Assembly (NCBI GenBank): GCA_028280715.1
Contig: JANQLG010000046.1
Coordinates: forward strand, 1 to 59,907
Direction: 5' to 3'
Length of the DNA: 59,907 nucleotides
DNA from: Spongiibacteraceae bacterium
GTDB lineage: Bacteria; Pseudomonadota; Gammaproteobacteria; Pseudomonadales; Dasaniaceae
Shown here in pieces: positions 7,291 through 16,527 of the stretch. The position numbers and the translations under genes were made by a program. The stretch's first letter is position 1. Every line of letters begins with the position of its first letter. The notes beneath the pieces are model-generated. The model was not told where the DNA came from and searched no databases. It worked only from the letters and a program-made list of their open reading frames with translations.

Positions 7291-8514
7291 TTAACGCAAT
7301 GTAAATTTTAGACCTGCATTTTTCTCTAAACGATGCAGCAACGTATCACCCAGCGCGACCGATGGCGTTAGAACACCACTCACGTCGGGCGTTGACGCTT
7401 GATCCAAACTTAAACAAGCGGCTGCTTCACCCAACATTTTTGATGTTGAGCCATAACCCGGATCGCGGTCACCTGTGACCTTCGCCGTGATTTTCTCTCC
7501 GTCATTCGTCAGACCGATAAAGCGAAGATTAAAAAAGCCAGCTTCGCGCTCTTCAGCAGAAGGACCTTCTCCTGGTTTAGGCAAAAAGCGTTCAAGCTGC
7601 CTGCGATAAAATGAACCGGGTTTACCTGCAGTTAATGCACCGGTCACCAGCCAATTGATCACCGCTTTAACTCGGCCGCCAAAACCTGGCCCGGTCATTG
7701 AGGCTTCGCTATATTGAAATTGTTTACCATAGGGATACCCAGCCAAGGCATGGCTACGACGTACAACGCGTGCATTGATACCTTCCATCACAAAGGGAGC
7801 AATCCAGGATTCAGCATCAGGGTCATATTTTACTGAACGCAATTCGCCTTTATCCTGACCAGACTGCTCACCTTCCGGGTTTAGACTATAAGGGTTATGT
7901 AATTGTTTTCTAACCTCTGCATCCTGCTGCGCCTCAATCAATAAATTATTCAAGCTGTCATAGGTACCACCACTGAAACCACCCTTAGCACCATACACAC
8001 GCATTTTGACTGTGTGACAATAATCGCCTTTTTGTTGCTTGGCTTGTTGCTGCAGAAAATACACACCCAAGTCAGAGGGAATGGAATCAAAACCACAACA
8101 ATGAACAATACGTACGCCCTTTTGTTGCGCCTGTTGATGATGCGCCGCAATCATTCGGTTAATCCATTGCATTTCACCTGCCAGATCACAATAGTCAGTG
8201 CCATTTTCAACACAGGCCGCTACTAATTCACTGCCATACTTGGCATAGGGGCCAACCGTGGTACAGATTACTTTAGTTCTATTCACCAAACTATCTAACG
8301 ATTTTCTATTGTGACTATCAGCTACCACCATCGGCACATCATTATTACCCAGTTCGGCCCGCACTTGTTCCAGCTTGCTTTGGCTACGACCCGCCATGGC
8401 CCATTTTAAATCACCATTAACGCCGTACTGTTTGAGATAATATTCAGCCACCAGACGCCCGGTAAAACCGGTAGCTCCCCAGATAATGACATCGAACTCT
8501 TTTGCTTCACTCAT
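7291..8514 (-). CDS. Saccharopine dehydrogenase-like NADP-binding reductase
   Basis: A 407-residue protein of the saccharopine dehydrogenase NADP-binding family, of the type often named trans-acting enoyl reductase. The N-terminus has a Rossmann motif (VIIWGATGFTGRLVAEYYL) and continues with WAMAGRSQSKLEQVR; the catalytic-family segment VHCCGFDSIPSDLGVYFL follows at about residues 137-154. It contains GYGSTSKMLGEAAACL near the C-terminus. Members reduce lipid- or polyketide-type substrates or simply bind NADP; the substrate here is unknown. It is first in a leftward run with an SDR and a dienelactone hydrolase upstream (40 bases from the SDR), suggesting a shared oxidoreductive or hydrolytic pathway. 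Confidence 0.88.
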   Translation of the reverse strand: MSEAKEFDVIIWGATGFTGRLVAEYYLKQYGVNGDLKWAMAGRSQSKLEQVRAELGNNDVPMVVADSHNRKSLDSLVNRTKVICTTVGPYAKYGSELVAACVENGTDYCDLAGEMQWINRMIAAHHQQAQQKGVRIVHCCGFDSIPSDLGVYFLQQQAKQQKGDYCHTVKMRVYGAKGGFSGGTYDSLNNLLIEAQQDAEVRKQLHNPYSLNPEGEQSGQDKGELRSVKYDPDAESWIAPFVMEGINARVVRRSHALAGYPYGKQFQYSEASMTGPGFGGRVKAVINWLVTGALTAGKPGSFYRRQLERFLPKPGEGPSAEEREAGFFNLRFIGLTNDGEKITAKVTGDRDPGYGSTSKMLGEAAACLSLDQASTPDVSGVLTPSVALGDTLLHRLEKNAGLKFTLR

Positions 8515-8554
8515 GGTTTGATTCTCTAAAAGTAATTAGCGTAATTATTTTAAT

Positions 8555-9319
8555 TTATAGGGTCAGGCCACCATCTACGACAATACATTCGCCGTTGGTA
8601 TAACTACTGGCATCAGACACCAGATATAACACTGTGCCCGCCATTTCCTCAGGTTCAGCGTGACGACCCATCGGTATCCTTTCCATCCAGGTATTATAAA
8701 TATCTTCATTATCAAAGAGCGCACCAGCGAATTTAGTTTTGGTCAGGCCGGGCAATATTGCATTACAACGAATGCCAAATTGGGCGCATTCTTTAGCAAA
8801 GGATTTGGTCATATTAATCACTGCCGCTTTAGTAATAGAATAGATACCCTGCCCAATACCGGGCTGCAAGCCATTAACCGAAGCGGTATTAACAATCACC
8901 CCACCATATTGCTGGCGCATCATTTTGCCAGCTTCAATCGACATAAATAGATAACCGCGAATATTTACTTCGACGGTTTTTTCATAGGCGCGTAAATCCA
9001 TATCGAGAATATGACCAAAGTAAGGATTGGCCGCAGCATTGTTAACGAGAATATCCAGCTTGCCATGCTGATTGTTTATATGCTCAAAAATCGCCGTAAT
9101 ATCATCCATATTGCCAATATGGCAGGCAACAGCCTCGGCACTACCACCGGCCTGCTGAATCTCGTCGCTCACCCGATTGCAGTCAGCAATTTTACGGCTG
9201 GAAACAATTACATGCGCACCCTGCTCGGCTAATAATTTAGCTATCGCCTCGCCGATACCGCGACTGGCACCTGTTACCAGAGCAATCTGACCAGAGAGAT
9301 TAAATAAATCAGTACTCAT
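8555..9319 (-). CDS. Short-chain dehydrogenase/reductase (SDR)
   Basis: A 254-residue classical SDR. It has the cofactor motif TGASRGIGEA near residue 16, the NNAAANP motif, the catalytic serine in NTASVNG and the YSITK catalytic Tyr-Lys pair, and ends with TNGECIVVDGGLTL. The R in the Rossmann region (VSSRKIADC) suggests NADP(H). The best generic name is an SDR of the 3-oxoacyl-ACP reductase/glucose dehydrogenase-like group. It lies 12 bases downstream of the dienelactone hydrolase gene, so the two are probably cotranscribed. Confidence 0.9.
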   Translation of the reverse strand: MSTDLFNLSGQIALVTGASRGIGEAIAKLLAEQGAHVIVSSRKIADCNRVSDEIQQAGGSAEAVACHIGNMDDITAIFEHINNQHGKLDILVNNAAANPYFGHILDMDLRAYEKTVEVNIRGYLFMSIEAGKMMRQQYGGVIVNTASVNGLQPGIGQGIYSITKAAVINMTKSFAKECAQFGIRCNAILPGLTKTKFAGALFDNEDIYNTWMERIPMGRHAEPEEMAGTVLYLVSDASSYTNGECIVVDGGLTL

Positions 9320-9331
9320 ATTCAGACCTGC

Positions 9332-10204
9332 TTACGCTAAAGCTGTTTTAAATAATACTAACAAACGCTCCCAGGCGCGCTCTGCCTGCGCTTCGTTGTA
9401 GACTCGACTATCTGGCGGACACCAACCGTGTAATGCGCCTGCATAAACTTCAATCTCGGCGGGTAGCCCGGCTTTATCGTAGGTTTCGCGTAATACTGTT
9501 TTCGCCTCTGGTGAGCGTTCGTCATCATTTTCTGCAATGGCAAAAAGAAAATGCGCTTTCATTTTAGGTACTAACAAATGTGGGCTATTCGGTTTATCCG
9601 TCACTAAACGACCACCATGGAACGATGCGCCGGCGCCAATCCGTTCAGGTATTGCCGCAGCGGTTCTCATCGTCATTGAGCCACCCATGCAATAGCCGGT
9701 AGTCCCAATTTTGCGATTAACATCAACGGCTGATTGTTGGTCCAGAAACTCAACGAAGGCTTTAGCGTCGGTCACATTGGTCTCTGGCGATAGTGAACGA
9801 GCCAGCGGCATCACAACACCCCGCGTCTCTTCATCCTGGAAACTCGCACCGGGTTTGACTACCGGCGCTACCGCTTTTCGATAATAGGGGTTAACCACCA
9901 ATACGGAATAGCCAGACTCGGCCAGGCGTTTACCCATCGCGCGAAAGGCGGATCGCAGGCCAAGGATATCCGGCCAGACAATCACCCCCGGATGTTTACC
10001 CTCGCTGGGGTGGACAAAATAACAATCGGCCTCACCGTCCGGCGTCGTTACCTTTACATCACTCTCTGTAATCGCCAGTGCATTAGCCACTGGTGGTAAT
10101 GCCATCATCAGAGCAGCACTACCTGCCAGCGCATTGAACTGACGGCGCGACAATCGCTGCGCGAGAAACTTTTCATTATCGTTTACTGTATTTTCATCAC
10201 ACAT
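9332..10204 (-). CDS. Tat-exported dienelactone hydrolase family protein
   Basis: A 290-residue alpha/beta hydrolase of the dienelactone hydrolase family. It has a twin-arginine signal (LSRRQFNALAGSAALMMALPPVANA, in pieces around residues 18-43), so it should be exported folded to the periplasm. The nucleophile motif is GYCMGGS, with cysteine as in true dienelactone hydrolases. The acid and base are in AENDDERSP and GALHGWCPP. Family members hydrolyse lactone or ester bonds. GGAGAG lies 8 bases before the start. It leads a three-gene leftward unit with an SDR and a saccharopine-dehydrogenase-like enzyme. Confidence 0.9.
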   Translation of the reverse strand: MCDENTVNDNEKFLAQRLSRRQFNALAGSAALMMALPPVANALAITESDVKVTTPDGEADCYFVHPSEGKHPGVIVWPDILGLRSAFRAMGKRLAESGYSVLVVNPYYRKAVAPVVKPGASFQDEETRGVVMPLARSLSPETNVTDAKAFVEFLDQQSAVDVNRKIGTTGYCMGGSMTMRTAAAIPERIGAGASFHGGRLVTDKPNSPHLLVPKMKAHFLFAIAENDDERSPEAKTVLRETYDKAGLPAEIEVYAGALHGWCPPDSRVYNEAQAERAWERLLVLFKTALA

Positions 10205-10440
10205 GGTAAAAACTCTCCATAATTTTTATACGTAAGTTTTGGCAGACAGCGGACCGCAATATTATATCCGTAACATTTGACCCTATAGTGCAATATCTGT
10301 CTATTTGAAAAAACTGTTTTCTGAGCAGTTAGTCCGATATCTTATCCGGTTAAGCTATTTTTTTATCCACCTTTAAGAGCGATTGTCGTCATTTAATGCA
10401 ATAATACGCCTCCGTTAACACAGGCTACCCGCAATATCCT

Positions 10441-11850
10441 ATGAGAAAGACCAAGATCATTTGCACAATTGGCCCCGTTTCCAGCTCCTATGGTGCATTG
10501 GAAAAGCTGGCCAATACCGGCATGAATGTCGCTCGCTTGAATATGTCGCACGGCGAACACGGCACCTGTGCAGATATTATCAAGGCCATCCGTACTCTGA
10601 ATAAAAAACTGAAACATCCGATTGCGGTATTGATTGATACCCAGGGGCCAGAAATTCGTACCGGGGATATCAGTAACGAACTCGATCTGAAGGAAGGCGA
10701 TGTAATCTCCATCGTGGCGCGTGGCGACGCGGATGTTGAGGAAAGCTCTATTCATATTAATTATGAGCACATCATCACTGATGTGGCGGTGGGCGATAAA
10801 ATCACTGTGGATAACGGCCTGATTAATCTGGAGGTGCTTAGCAAAGAAGAGCGCATCATGCAGTGCCGAGTGATAGATGGCGGTGTATTAAAGAGCAAGC
10901 GTCATGTTAATTTGCCTGGTATTCGCGTTAATCTGCCGGCGATCACCGAAAAGGATAAACGCGATATCACCTTTGCGGTGGAGCAGGAGGTGGATTTTAT
11001 TGCGCTTTCTTTTGTTCGCAGCCCCGATGATATTTTGGCCTTAAGAGAATTACTAGGCGACAAGGCCGATAAAATTAAAATCATCGCCAAGATTGAAGAC
11101 CAGGAGGGCGTGAAAAACCTGAATGCCATTATCGATGAAGCCGATGGCATTATGGTGGCGCGCGGCGACCTGGGTGTAGAAATTCCCTTTGAAATTCTGC
11201 CAACTGTACAGCGCCAGATGATTCGCCAATGTGCCATTCAAGGTAAGCGTGTAATTGTCGCCACTCATATGCTGGAATCGATGATTGATAATCCGATGCC
11301 AACCCGTGCTGAGGTCACCGATGTTGCTAATGCAGTCTACGAAGAAGTGGATGCCATTATGCTTTCGGGTGAAACCACTGTCGGTAAATACCCTTTCAAG
11401 TGTGTCGAGGTACTGGACAAGATCGCGCGCGAGACAGAAAAAAGTGTCGGTTTGCGTTTTAGTGACGAGCTGATTCACGATAATGACAAACAGGAAATTG
11501 CCATCGCCGCCGTTAAACTGGCCGAATCGATCAAGGCAAAAGCGATCATCGTGCCTACTAGACGCGGCTTAATGGCCAACCTGGTAAGCAATTGCCACCC
11601 ACAGGAATCCATTATCTGCGCCTTTACCAATGACAGCCGCACCCGCCGTCACCTGGTACTCAATCGCAATGTGCTGAGTTACCGTATTAACTTCAGCAGC
11701 GACCCGGAGAAAACACTCAGTACTGCAGCCGATATTCTGATGACTCGCGAAGAGTTTGACCCTAACGATAAAGTTGTGGTGATATCCGACGCCTTATCCG
11801 GGTCAGTGGTCGATGCCATTCAAATTCGTATGCTGGGCGATTTACTGTAG
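10441..11850 (+). CDS. pyk: Pyruvate kinase
   Basis: A 469-residue pyruvate kinase, the usual length for the PykF type. It converts phosphoenolpyruvate and ADP to pyruvate and ATP. It begins MRKTKIICTIGPVSSS; substrate and metal motifs visible are NMSHGEH, IDTQGPEIRTG, the signature IMVARGDLGVEI (about residues 238-249) and VIVATHMLESM. The C-terminal allosteric domain (from about 345) contains VPTRRGLMANLVS. It is an isolated plus-strand gene between leftward genes, so it has its own promoter in the 236 bases upstream. Confidence 0.97.
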   Translation: MRKTKIICTIGPVSSSYGALEKLANTGMNVARLNMSHGEHGTCADIIKAIRTLNKKLKHPIAVLIDTQGPEIRTGDISNELDLKEGDVISIVARGDADVEESSIHINYEHIITDVAVGDKITVDNGLINLEVLSKEERIMQCRVIDGGVLKSKRHVNLPGIRVNLPAITEKDKRDITFAVEQEVDFIALSFVRSPDDILALRELLGDKADKIKIIAKIEDQEGVKNLNAIIDEADGIMVARGDLGVEIPFEILPTVQRQMIRQCAIQGKRVIVATHMLESMIDNPMPTRAEVTDVANAVYEEVDAIMLSGETTVGKYPFKCVEVLDKIARETEKSVGLRFSDELIHDNDKQEIAIAAVKLAESIKAKAIIVPTRRGLMANLVSNCHPQESIICAFTNDSRTRRHLVLNRNVLSYRINFSSDPEKTLSTAADILMTREEFDPNDKVVVISDALSGSVVDAIQIRMLGDLL

Positions 11851-11865
11851 TATTTATTTATTGAT

Positions 11866-13290
11866 TTATTCGCTAGCTTTTTCTTCCGCTGGCTTACGTA
11901 GCTCCACATCCGAATCGGCAATTAAATAAATAGTAGCGGCATATGCAGCGACATTTTGCGCCAGCTCATCTGAATCAATTTTGTCCAAGGTATCATCTGG
12001 CGTATGGTGCAAATCAAAATAATCCATACCATTTTGTTGTAAGCGAATTGTTGGCACTCCTTTGAGAGCTAACGGTATGATGTCGGGGCCTCCACCTCGC
12101 ACATCGGACCCACCTCTAACAATACTAATTGGTGATAGCACTTTGGCAATCTCATCGATGAAATCATTAGCATCAGGATTCACATTCGAAACTAATCGCC
12201 AAATAGTTCGCGCACCAAAATCTGACTCTGTAGCAACGACATGATCTTTTAAGGTATCTGCATGTTGCAAGGCATAAGAAAAAGCACCAAGTAAACCTAC
12301 CTCTTCAGCACCAAACATCACAACACGAATAGTACGTTTAGGGCGTTCGGGTAATTGTGCGATCAATGCCGCTGCTGCCGTAGTAATAGCAACACCAGCA
12401 CCATCGTCGACTGCGCCAGTGCCCAAATCCCAGCTATCGAGATGGCCACCTATCAAGACAATTTCTTCTGGTTTTTCACTGCCAATAAGATCTAACACAA
12501 CATTGCCACTGCCGACTTTGCCCTTCCACTTAGAAGACGAATGCAAGGATAATTGTAATGATTTGCCTAGTTCATGCAGTCTTCGCATATGATCAGCATC
12601 AGGATTGGAAACCGCTATAACAGGAATATTGGCCCATTGATCGTCCTTTTTACTCATCATGCCCGTATGTGGAAAACGACGGGAATCGGACCCCACAGAT
12701 CTCACTACCAACGCACTGGCTTCACCATACTCAGCATGTTGCCATCCAATCCGACGGCGCATATTAGCCTGGCCATAGCCTGCCCCAGTCTGGCTCTGCA
12801 CCAATATGTCGCCATCCACAAAAGCAATTTTGCCTTTCAGTTCGCCGGCCTTCACATTTTTTAATGCGTGTACATCCCTGAAATAAACAACTGGCGCATC
12901 AATGGGTTTATCAGAAGGAGCTGCACCGCCGAGCGCAGTACCATAGAGCTCTTGCTGATAAGGCGACACTAGTGAAATTTGCAATTGGCCACGATCCCAG
13001 AAAGGCATGGCAAATTCTTCCACTGAGACCTTATCAAAGCCTAATTCTTTACCCAGCGCTTCACCCCATTTACGCGCCCGCTTTTCAGCTTCTGAACCCG
13101 CTAAACGAGGACCAACCTCCGTCGTTAATGACTCTACAATCTCGTATCCCAAATTACTTTCAAGGGCCGTATTAATTAATTGTTTCGCCGTATCAATTTT
13201 TGCCTGCTCAATAACCGGCTGGTTAGCAAAAGAATTAACACTTAATAAAGTGCAGGCCAGACTGAGGGTAAGTCGCTTTGCTAGTTGCAT
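11866..13290 (-). CDS. Exported M28 family zinc peptidase
   Basis: A 474-residue secreted peptidase of family M28 (aminopeptidase/glutamate carboxypeptidase-like). I use the ATG at 13290, with CAGGAGA 6 bases upstream and a normal signal peptide (MQLAKRLTLSLACTLLSVNSFA). A protease-associated type insertion occupies about residues 110-250. The di-zinc core is visible: GGHLDSWDLGTGAVDDGAG supplies His and Asp, EEVGLLG the catalytic and metal glutamates, ESDFGA an Asp, and HHTPDDTLD the last His. It probably degrades peptides in the periplasm. It is convergent with pyruvate kinase (16 bases). Confidence 0.9.
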   Translation of the reverse strand: MQLAKRLTLSLACTLLSVNSFANQPVIEQAKIDTAKQLINTALESNLGYEIVESLTTEVGPRLAGSEAEKRARKWGEALGKELGFDKVSVEEFAMPFWDRGQLQISLVSPYQQELYGTALGGAAPSDKPIDAPVVYFRDVHALKNVKAGELKGKIAFVDGDILVQSQTGAGYGQANMRRRIGWQHAEYGEASALVVRSVGSDSRRFPHTGMMSKKDDQWANIPVIAVSNPDADHMRRLHELGKSLQLSLHSSSKWKGKVGSGNVVLDLIGSEKPEEIVLIGGHLDSWDLGTGAVDDGAGVAITTAAAALIAQLPERPKRTIRVVMFGAEEVGLLGAFSYALQHADTLKDHVVATESDFGARTIWRLVSNVNPDANDFIDEIAKVLSPISIVRGGSDVRGGGPDIIPLALKGVPTIRLQQNGMDYFDLHHTPDDTLDKIDSDELAQNVAAYAATIYLIADSDVELRKPAEEKASE

Positions 13291-13375
13291 TATTTTCTCC
13301 TGAGTCATTCTCCGAATAAACTACACCATTTAACAGGTGTCCCGTGACAAAGAAAAAGCAGTAATATAAAACAGA

Positions 13376-14047
13376 CTAACTACCAACTATAGGCGCGATG
13401 GCATCTCTCCAAACAATATAACCCTCGCCTAGCAGGTGTAGCTCATCATTGCTCAAGGCGTCATTTATTGATTCGCCTTCATCATCTATAAATAGTGGAT
13501 ATAGATTGACCCAATTGGCCTTGCCCGCAACGGACTGCTCAAGTGATTGATTTAAGGATTCTACCTGCTCTTTATAATCTGCTGCTCTAGGCAACACACT
13601 TTGAACATAAATTTCTGTTTCCGGAGAAGCTTCATTAACACGCCTGATAATTTTCAGGACATTTTCAACAATTTGCTGTTCCGAAACTTGATAGTACAAA
13701 TCATTAGTGCCAATTAATAAGAATAATTTCCGCGGGCTATTGTCAACAATAGGGTCTAAACGATTTAAAACGCCCTGTGTGGTATCTCCATTAATGCCTC
13801 GATTACGCGTTATGTGATTGAGAAATAATTCATTCCACTCAGCACCTCGAGTAATAGAATCGCCAAGAAAAACGATACCGCCTGATTGGGAGCTAAATTC
13901 CTTATGCAGTGTTACATGGCGATTGTAATTGGGCATCATAAGAAAATCGGTAACCAGCGCATTAAGCCCACCGTTAACTGCCCAAATCACCACACCAATA
14001 ACTACAACATTAATAAAGAAGGATAAACCTATAACTGCTTTTTTCAT
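13376..14047 (-). CDS. GDSL/SGNH family esterase, membrane-anchored
   Basis: A 223-residue SGNH hydrolase with an N-terminal hydrophobic anchor (residues 5-28) that probably tethers it to the inner membrane facing the periplasm. All four SGNH blocks are present: FLGDSITRGAEW (Ser), RGINGDTTQG (Gly), IGTNDLYYQ (Asn) and DELHLLGEGY (Asp-x-x-His). Such enzymes hydrolyse acyl or acetyl esters of lipids or sugars; the substrate is not evident. The start is set at the ATG 14047, not the TTG just before it. It lies 71 bases after the class C serine hydrolase and may be cotranscribed with it. Confidence 0.88.
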   Translation of the reverse strand: MKKAVIGLSFFINVVVIGVVIWAVNGGLNALVTDFLMMPNYNRHVTLHKEFSSQSGGIVFLGDSITRGAEWNELFLNHITRNRGINGDTTQGVLNRLDPIVDNSPRKLFLLIGTNDLYYQVSEQQIVENVLKIIRRVNEASPETEIYVQSVLPRAADYKEQVESLNQSLEQSVAGKANWVNLYPLFIDDEGESINDALSNDELHLLGEGYIVWRDAIAPIVGS

Positions 14048-14118
14048 CAACTTAATCCCATCATATACTACTTACAACTACATTAATGATTTTGGCTATC
14101 CTTACCTCATCAAAACTT

Positions 14119-15387
14119 CTAAAACCAGGATTTCAGCCCCAAAGCTATCTTGATGACAGATTCAATTTCAACCCAGTCATTCAAACCTGTTGCAGGAATA
14201 AGCTGAGTCAAATAAACCACAATTAAACCGTCATGTGGACGAATATAGTAATAGGAATGGTAAGCACCACTCCAACCGTATTGCACAGTTTCACCAGCAA
14301 GCTCGCCATCCTCTTCTCCGCCTTGCAGCACGCCAAAACCATAACCAAAGCCATCCCATTTTTGGAATGTGACATAAGGTACTTGATCTTCAGACATCGC
14401 CTTTACAGCTTCGGGAGATAAAATTTGTTTACCGTTATAACTGCCATCGTTCAGTAGCATTTGCAAAAACTTGCTGTAATCCTTGGCAGTGGATACCAAA
14501 CCCGCTCCTCCAGCATAGGCTTTCTTTGGCCCACTGACATAATGACCCTGGCTACGACTTGGCGTATCAGTATTATCAACTTCATCACCGCGTTTAATTT
14601 GACCGGACTCGGTACGGTTATAAACGGCAGCCAATCTTGATGCTTTATCCGCTGGCACATAGAAGAAAGTATCGGACATACCCAGTGGAGATAGAATTTC
14701 CTCGGTCAAAAAAGCACTCAGGTTTTGGCCTGAAATAATTTCAATAATATGCCCCAAAATGTCAGTGTTATGACCATATACCCAAGCCTCGCCGGGTTGA
14801 CCAATTTGCGGCAGTGAAGGCAATGGTTTTAATGCTTCACCTATGGTTTGATCTTTATCGGCATAATACCAACCACGCAAACCAGCGGCCGTCCACGGTT
14901 CTTCTACTGCACGGGTTCCGTAATTAATTCCCGCTGTATGGGTTAACAGATCGTGGATGGTAATTTCTCTTTTAGCGGGTACCACTTTAGTGGTCCCATC
15001 TTCATTAACTTCGAGTACAGTGGTGGATTTAAAAGCCGGAATGTACTTTGAAACGGGATCGGTAAATTCAATTTTGCCACGATCGTGCAAAATCATAATA
15101 CCGGCCGAAGTGATAGCTTTAGTTTGCGAAGCGATGCGGAATAAGGTGTCCTTTTCCATGGGCAAGTCAGCTTCAATATCTCTCTTGCCTGCAGCATGGA
15201 ATAAGACTTCCTCTCCATCCTTTATAACTAACAGAACGCCGCCTGCCAATTTACCTTCATCGATATAGCCTGAAAGAATGCTTTTTGCGGCAGTAAAATC
15301 ATATTCACTCGCTGATAACAGGTTAGACGATACTAAAGCCGTAACCAGCAACAAACTTTTAACAAAAGAGGAGGTCGTTTTTCTCAT
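14119..15387 (-). CDS. Periplasmic serine hydrolase, class C beta-lactamase family
   Basis: A 422-residue exported serine hydrolase (PF00144 type). It has a signal peptide of about 26 residues (ending LLSA), the SxxK motif in RIASQTKAIT, the YxN motif in YGHNTDILG, and the GWSGAYHSYY region in place of the KTG triad. Proteins of this family include esterases, D-amino-acid peptidases and true AmpC enzymes. The length and the HDLLTHTAGI segment point to the esterase/EstB-like branch, so antibiotic resistance is not implied. Confidence 0.9.
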   Translation of the reverse strand: MRKTTSSFVKSLLLVTALVSSNLLSASEYDFTAAKSILSGYIDEGKLAGGVLLVIKDGEEVLFHAAGKRDIEADLPMEKDTLFRIASQTKAITSAGIMILHDRGKIEFTDPVSKYIPAFKSTTVLEVNEDGTTKVVPAKREITIHDLLTHTAGINYGTRAVEEPWTAAGLRGWYYADKDQTIGEALKPLPSLPQIGQPGEAWVYGHNTDILGHIIEIISGQNLSAFLTEEILSPLGMSDTFFYVPADKASRLAAVYNRTESGQIKRGDEVDNTDTPSRSQGHYVSGPKKAYAGGAGLVSTAKDYSKFLQMLLNDGSYNGKQILSPEAVKAMSEDQVPYVTFQKWDGFGYGFGVLQGGEEDGELAGETVQYGWSGAYHSYYYIRPHDGLIVVYLTQLIPATGLNDWVEIESVIKIALGLKSWF

Positions 15388-15668
15388 TATAATCTTCCCA
15401 ATATGAAAAGAGGGGTAAACCCAGACATGGTGTAATTATTAATCTTATTATTGCAATGACTGGGATCATAAACACCAAACCTATGAATGTCTATGCCTAG
15501 TTTACAGCCCAAGCGTAGTAAAATTCGGCTATTTGAAGCAACCCTCTACCACCGGAAAGAAAGGGTTCAAGTGCATACAAAATTATAAATTATTACCTAT
15601 ATCCACCCCCGCTGGATATTCATCACAACCAAGCCATCATGGGTTTTTCGAAGTAGCTAGAGAAAGAG

Positions 15669-16412
15669 CTAGAGAATTTTTTTAAGGGCTATCGATTTGC
15701 CACTTTTTTCCATCTGCGCCAAAAACAGCTCCGCTGTTGAGATAGCATCAATTAGCGCATTATGGGCGGGATAACTCGGTAAATGATAACGCTGGCGACA
15801 GTTTGACAGCCTGAGAGTATTTGCAATGACGGGCAACGAGCGTCGATCTAATCTTTGCTTTTCTATTCGCAGCGTGTCCACATAGGGCAACAAAAGCGGC
15901 GCCTGGCATTTTGATAAAGATAACTGATTTAAAAATGCAATATCCAATGTCGCATGATGAAAAACCAATATACGCCCTTTAACGCAATGCAAGAATCGTT
16001 CAAACACTTCTGTAACATTTAAGGCCTGCTCTAATTCACAATCACGAATTTGATGGAATATTGCACTCTGCCCTACTGATTGCTGATTGGATATCAGGTG
16101 ATGCTCTGCCGTTGCAAGCATCAATCGCTGATTTTCAATAACCACCCATCCCATACTAAGTATTTCACCACTATCAGGGTCAAGTGATGAGGTCTCCAAA
16201 TCAACAACAAGAAATTCAAGATTTTTTATTTTGTCGCTGCCATGGAAGGCGTGCTGCCATGCCTGAAGTAATTGATCTATGAGCGGGCTATCTACATCGT
16301 TAACATTTTTGTTTTCTACAATATTGTCATTTTTGACAACATGCTTAATGCCTATCAAACGGCGTCGATGCCACCAATGTTTAATGGCCAATAGTGTTAA
16401 GGGCGAGAACAT
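15669..16412 (-). CDS. DnaQ-like 3'-5' exonuclease
   Basis: A 247-residue exonuclease-domain protein. The DEDDh motifs are visible: DLETSSLDPDSGEI (Exo I, Asp and Glu), FHHATLDIAFLNQL (Exo II) and HNALIDAISTAEL (Exo III, His and Asp). It resembles the epsilon-like stand-alone exonucleases found beside DUF294 proteins in ActP-type symporter loci, which matches its neighbours at 16528-21068. The gene lies 115 bases downstream of the DUF294 gene. Its link to carboxylate transport is an observation of gene context; the mechanism is unknown. Confidence 0.88.
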   Translation of the reverse strand: MFSPLTLLAIKHWWHRRRLIGIKHVVKNDNIVENKNVNDVDSPLIDQLLQAWQHAFHGSDKIKNLEFLVVDLETSSLDPDSGEILSMGWVVIENQRLMLATAEHHLISNQQSVGQSAIFHQIRDCELEQALNVTEVFERFLHCVKGRILVFHHATLDIAFLNQLSLSKCQAPLLLPYVDTLRIEKQRLDRRSLPVIANTLRLSNCRQRYHLPSYPAHNALIDAISTAELFLAQMEKSGKSIALKKIL

Positions 16413-16527
16413 TTTCTCGCTCCTATATTATTTCCTATATTTTCCGGACCCGTATCATTTGCTGAATTTGCATTTGCTGAATCTGCTGCACTTGCCGTAT
16501 TGGCTAACAAAACTGTTTTACGAATGT

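Noticed and set aside
8555-9319. FabG of fatty acid synthesis
   Set aside because: Located with a dienelactone hydrolase and a saccharopine-dehydrogenase-like enzyme, not with fab genes; only the generic SDR call is safe.
14119-15387. AmpC-type beta-lactamase
   Set aside because: Has the SxxK and YxN motifs but no KTG triad; looks like the esterase branch of the family.
15654-15675. Direct repeat AGCTAGAGAA at the end of the exonuclease gene
   Set aside because: Two short tandem copies without hairpin or neighbour features; too short to interpret.
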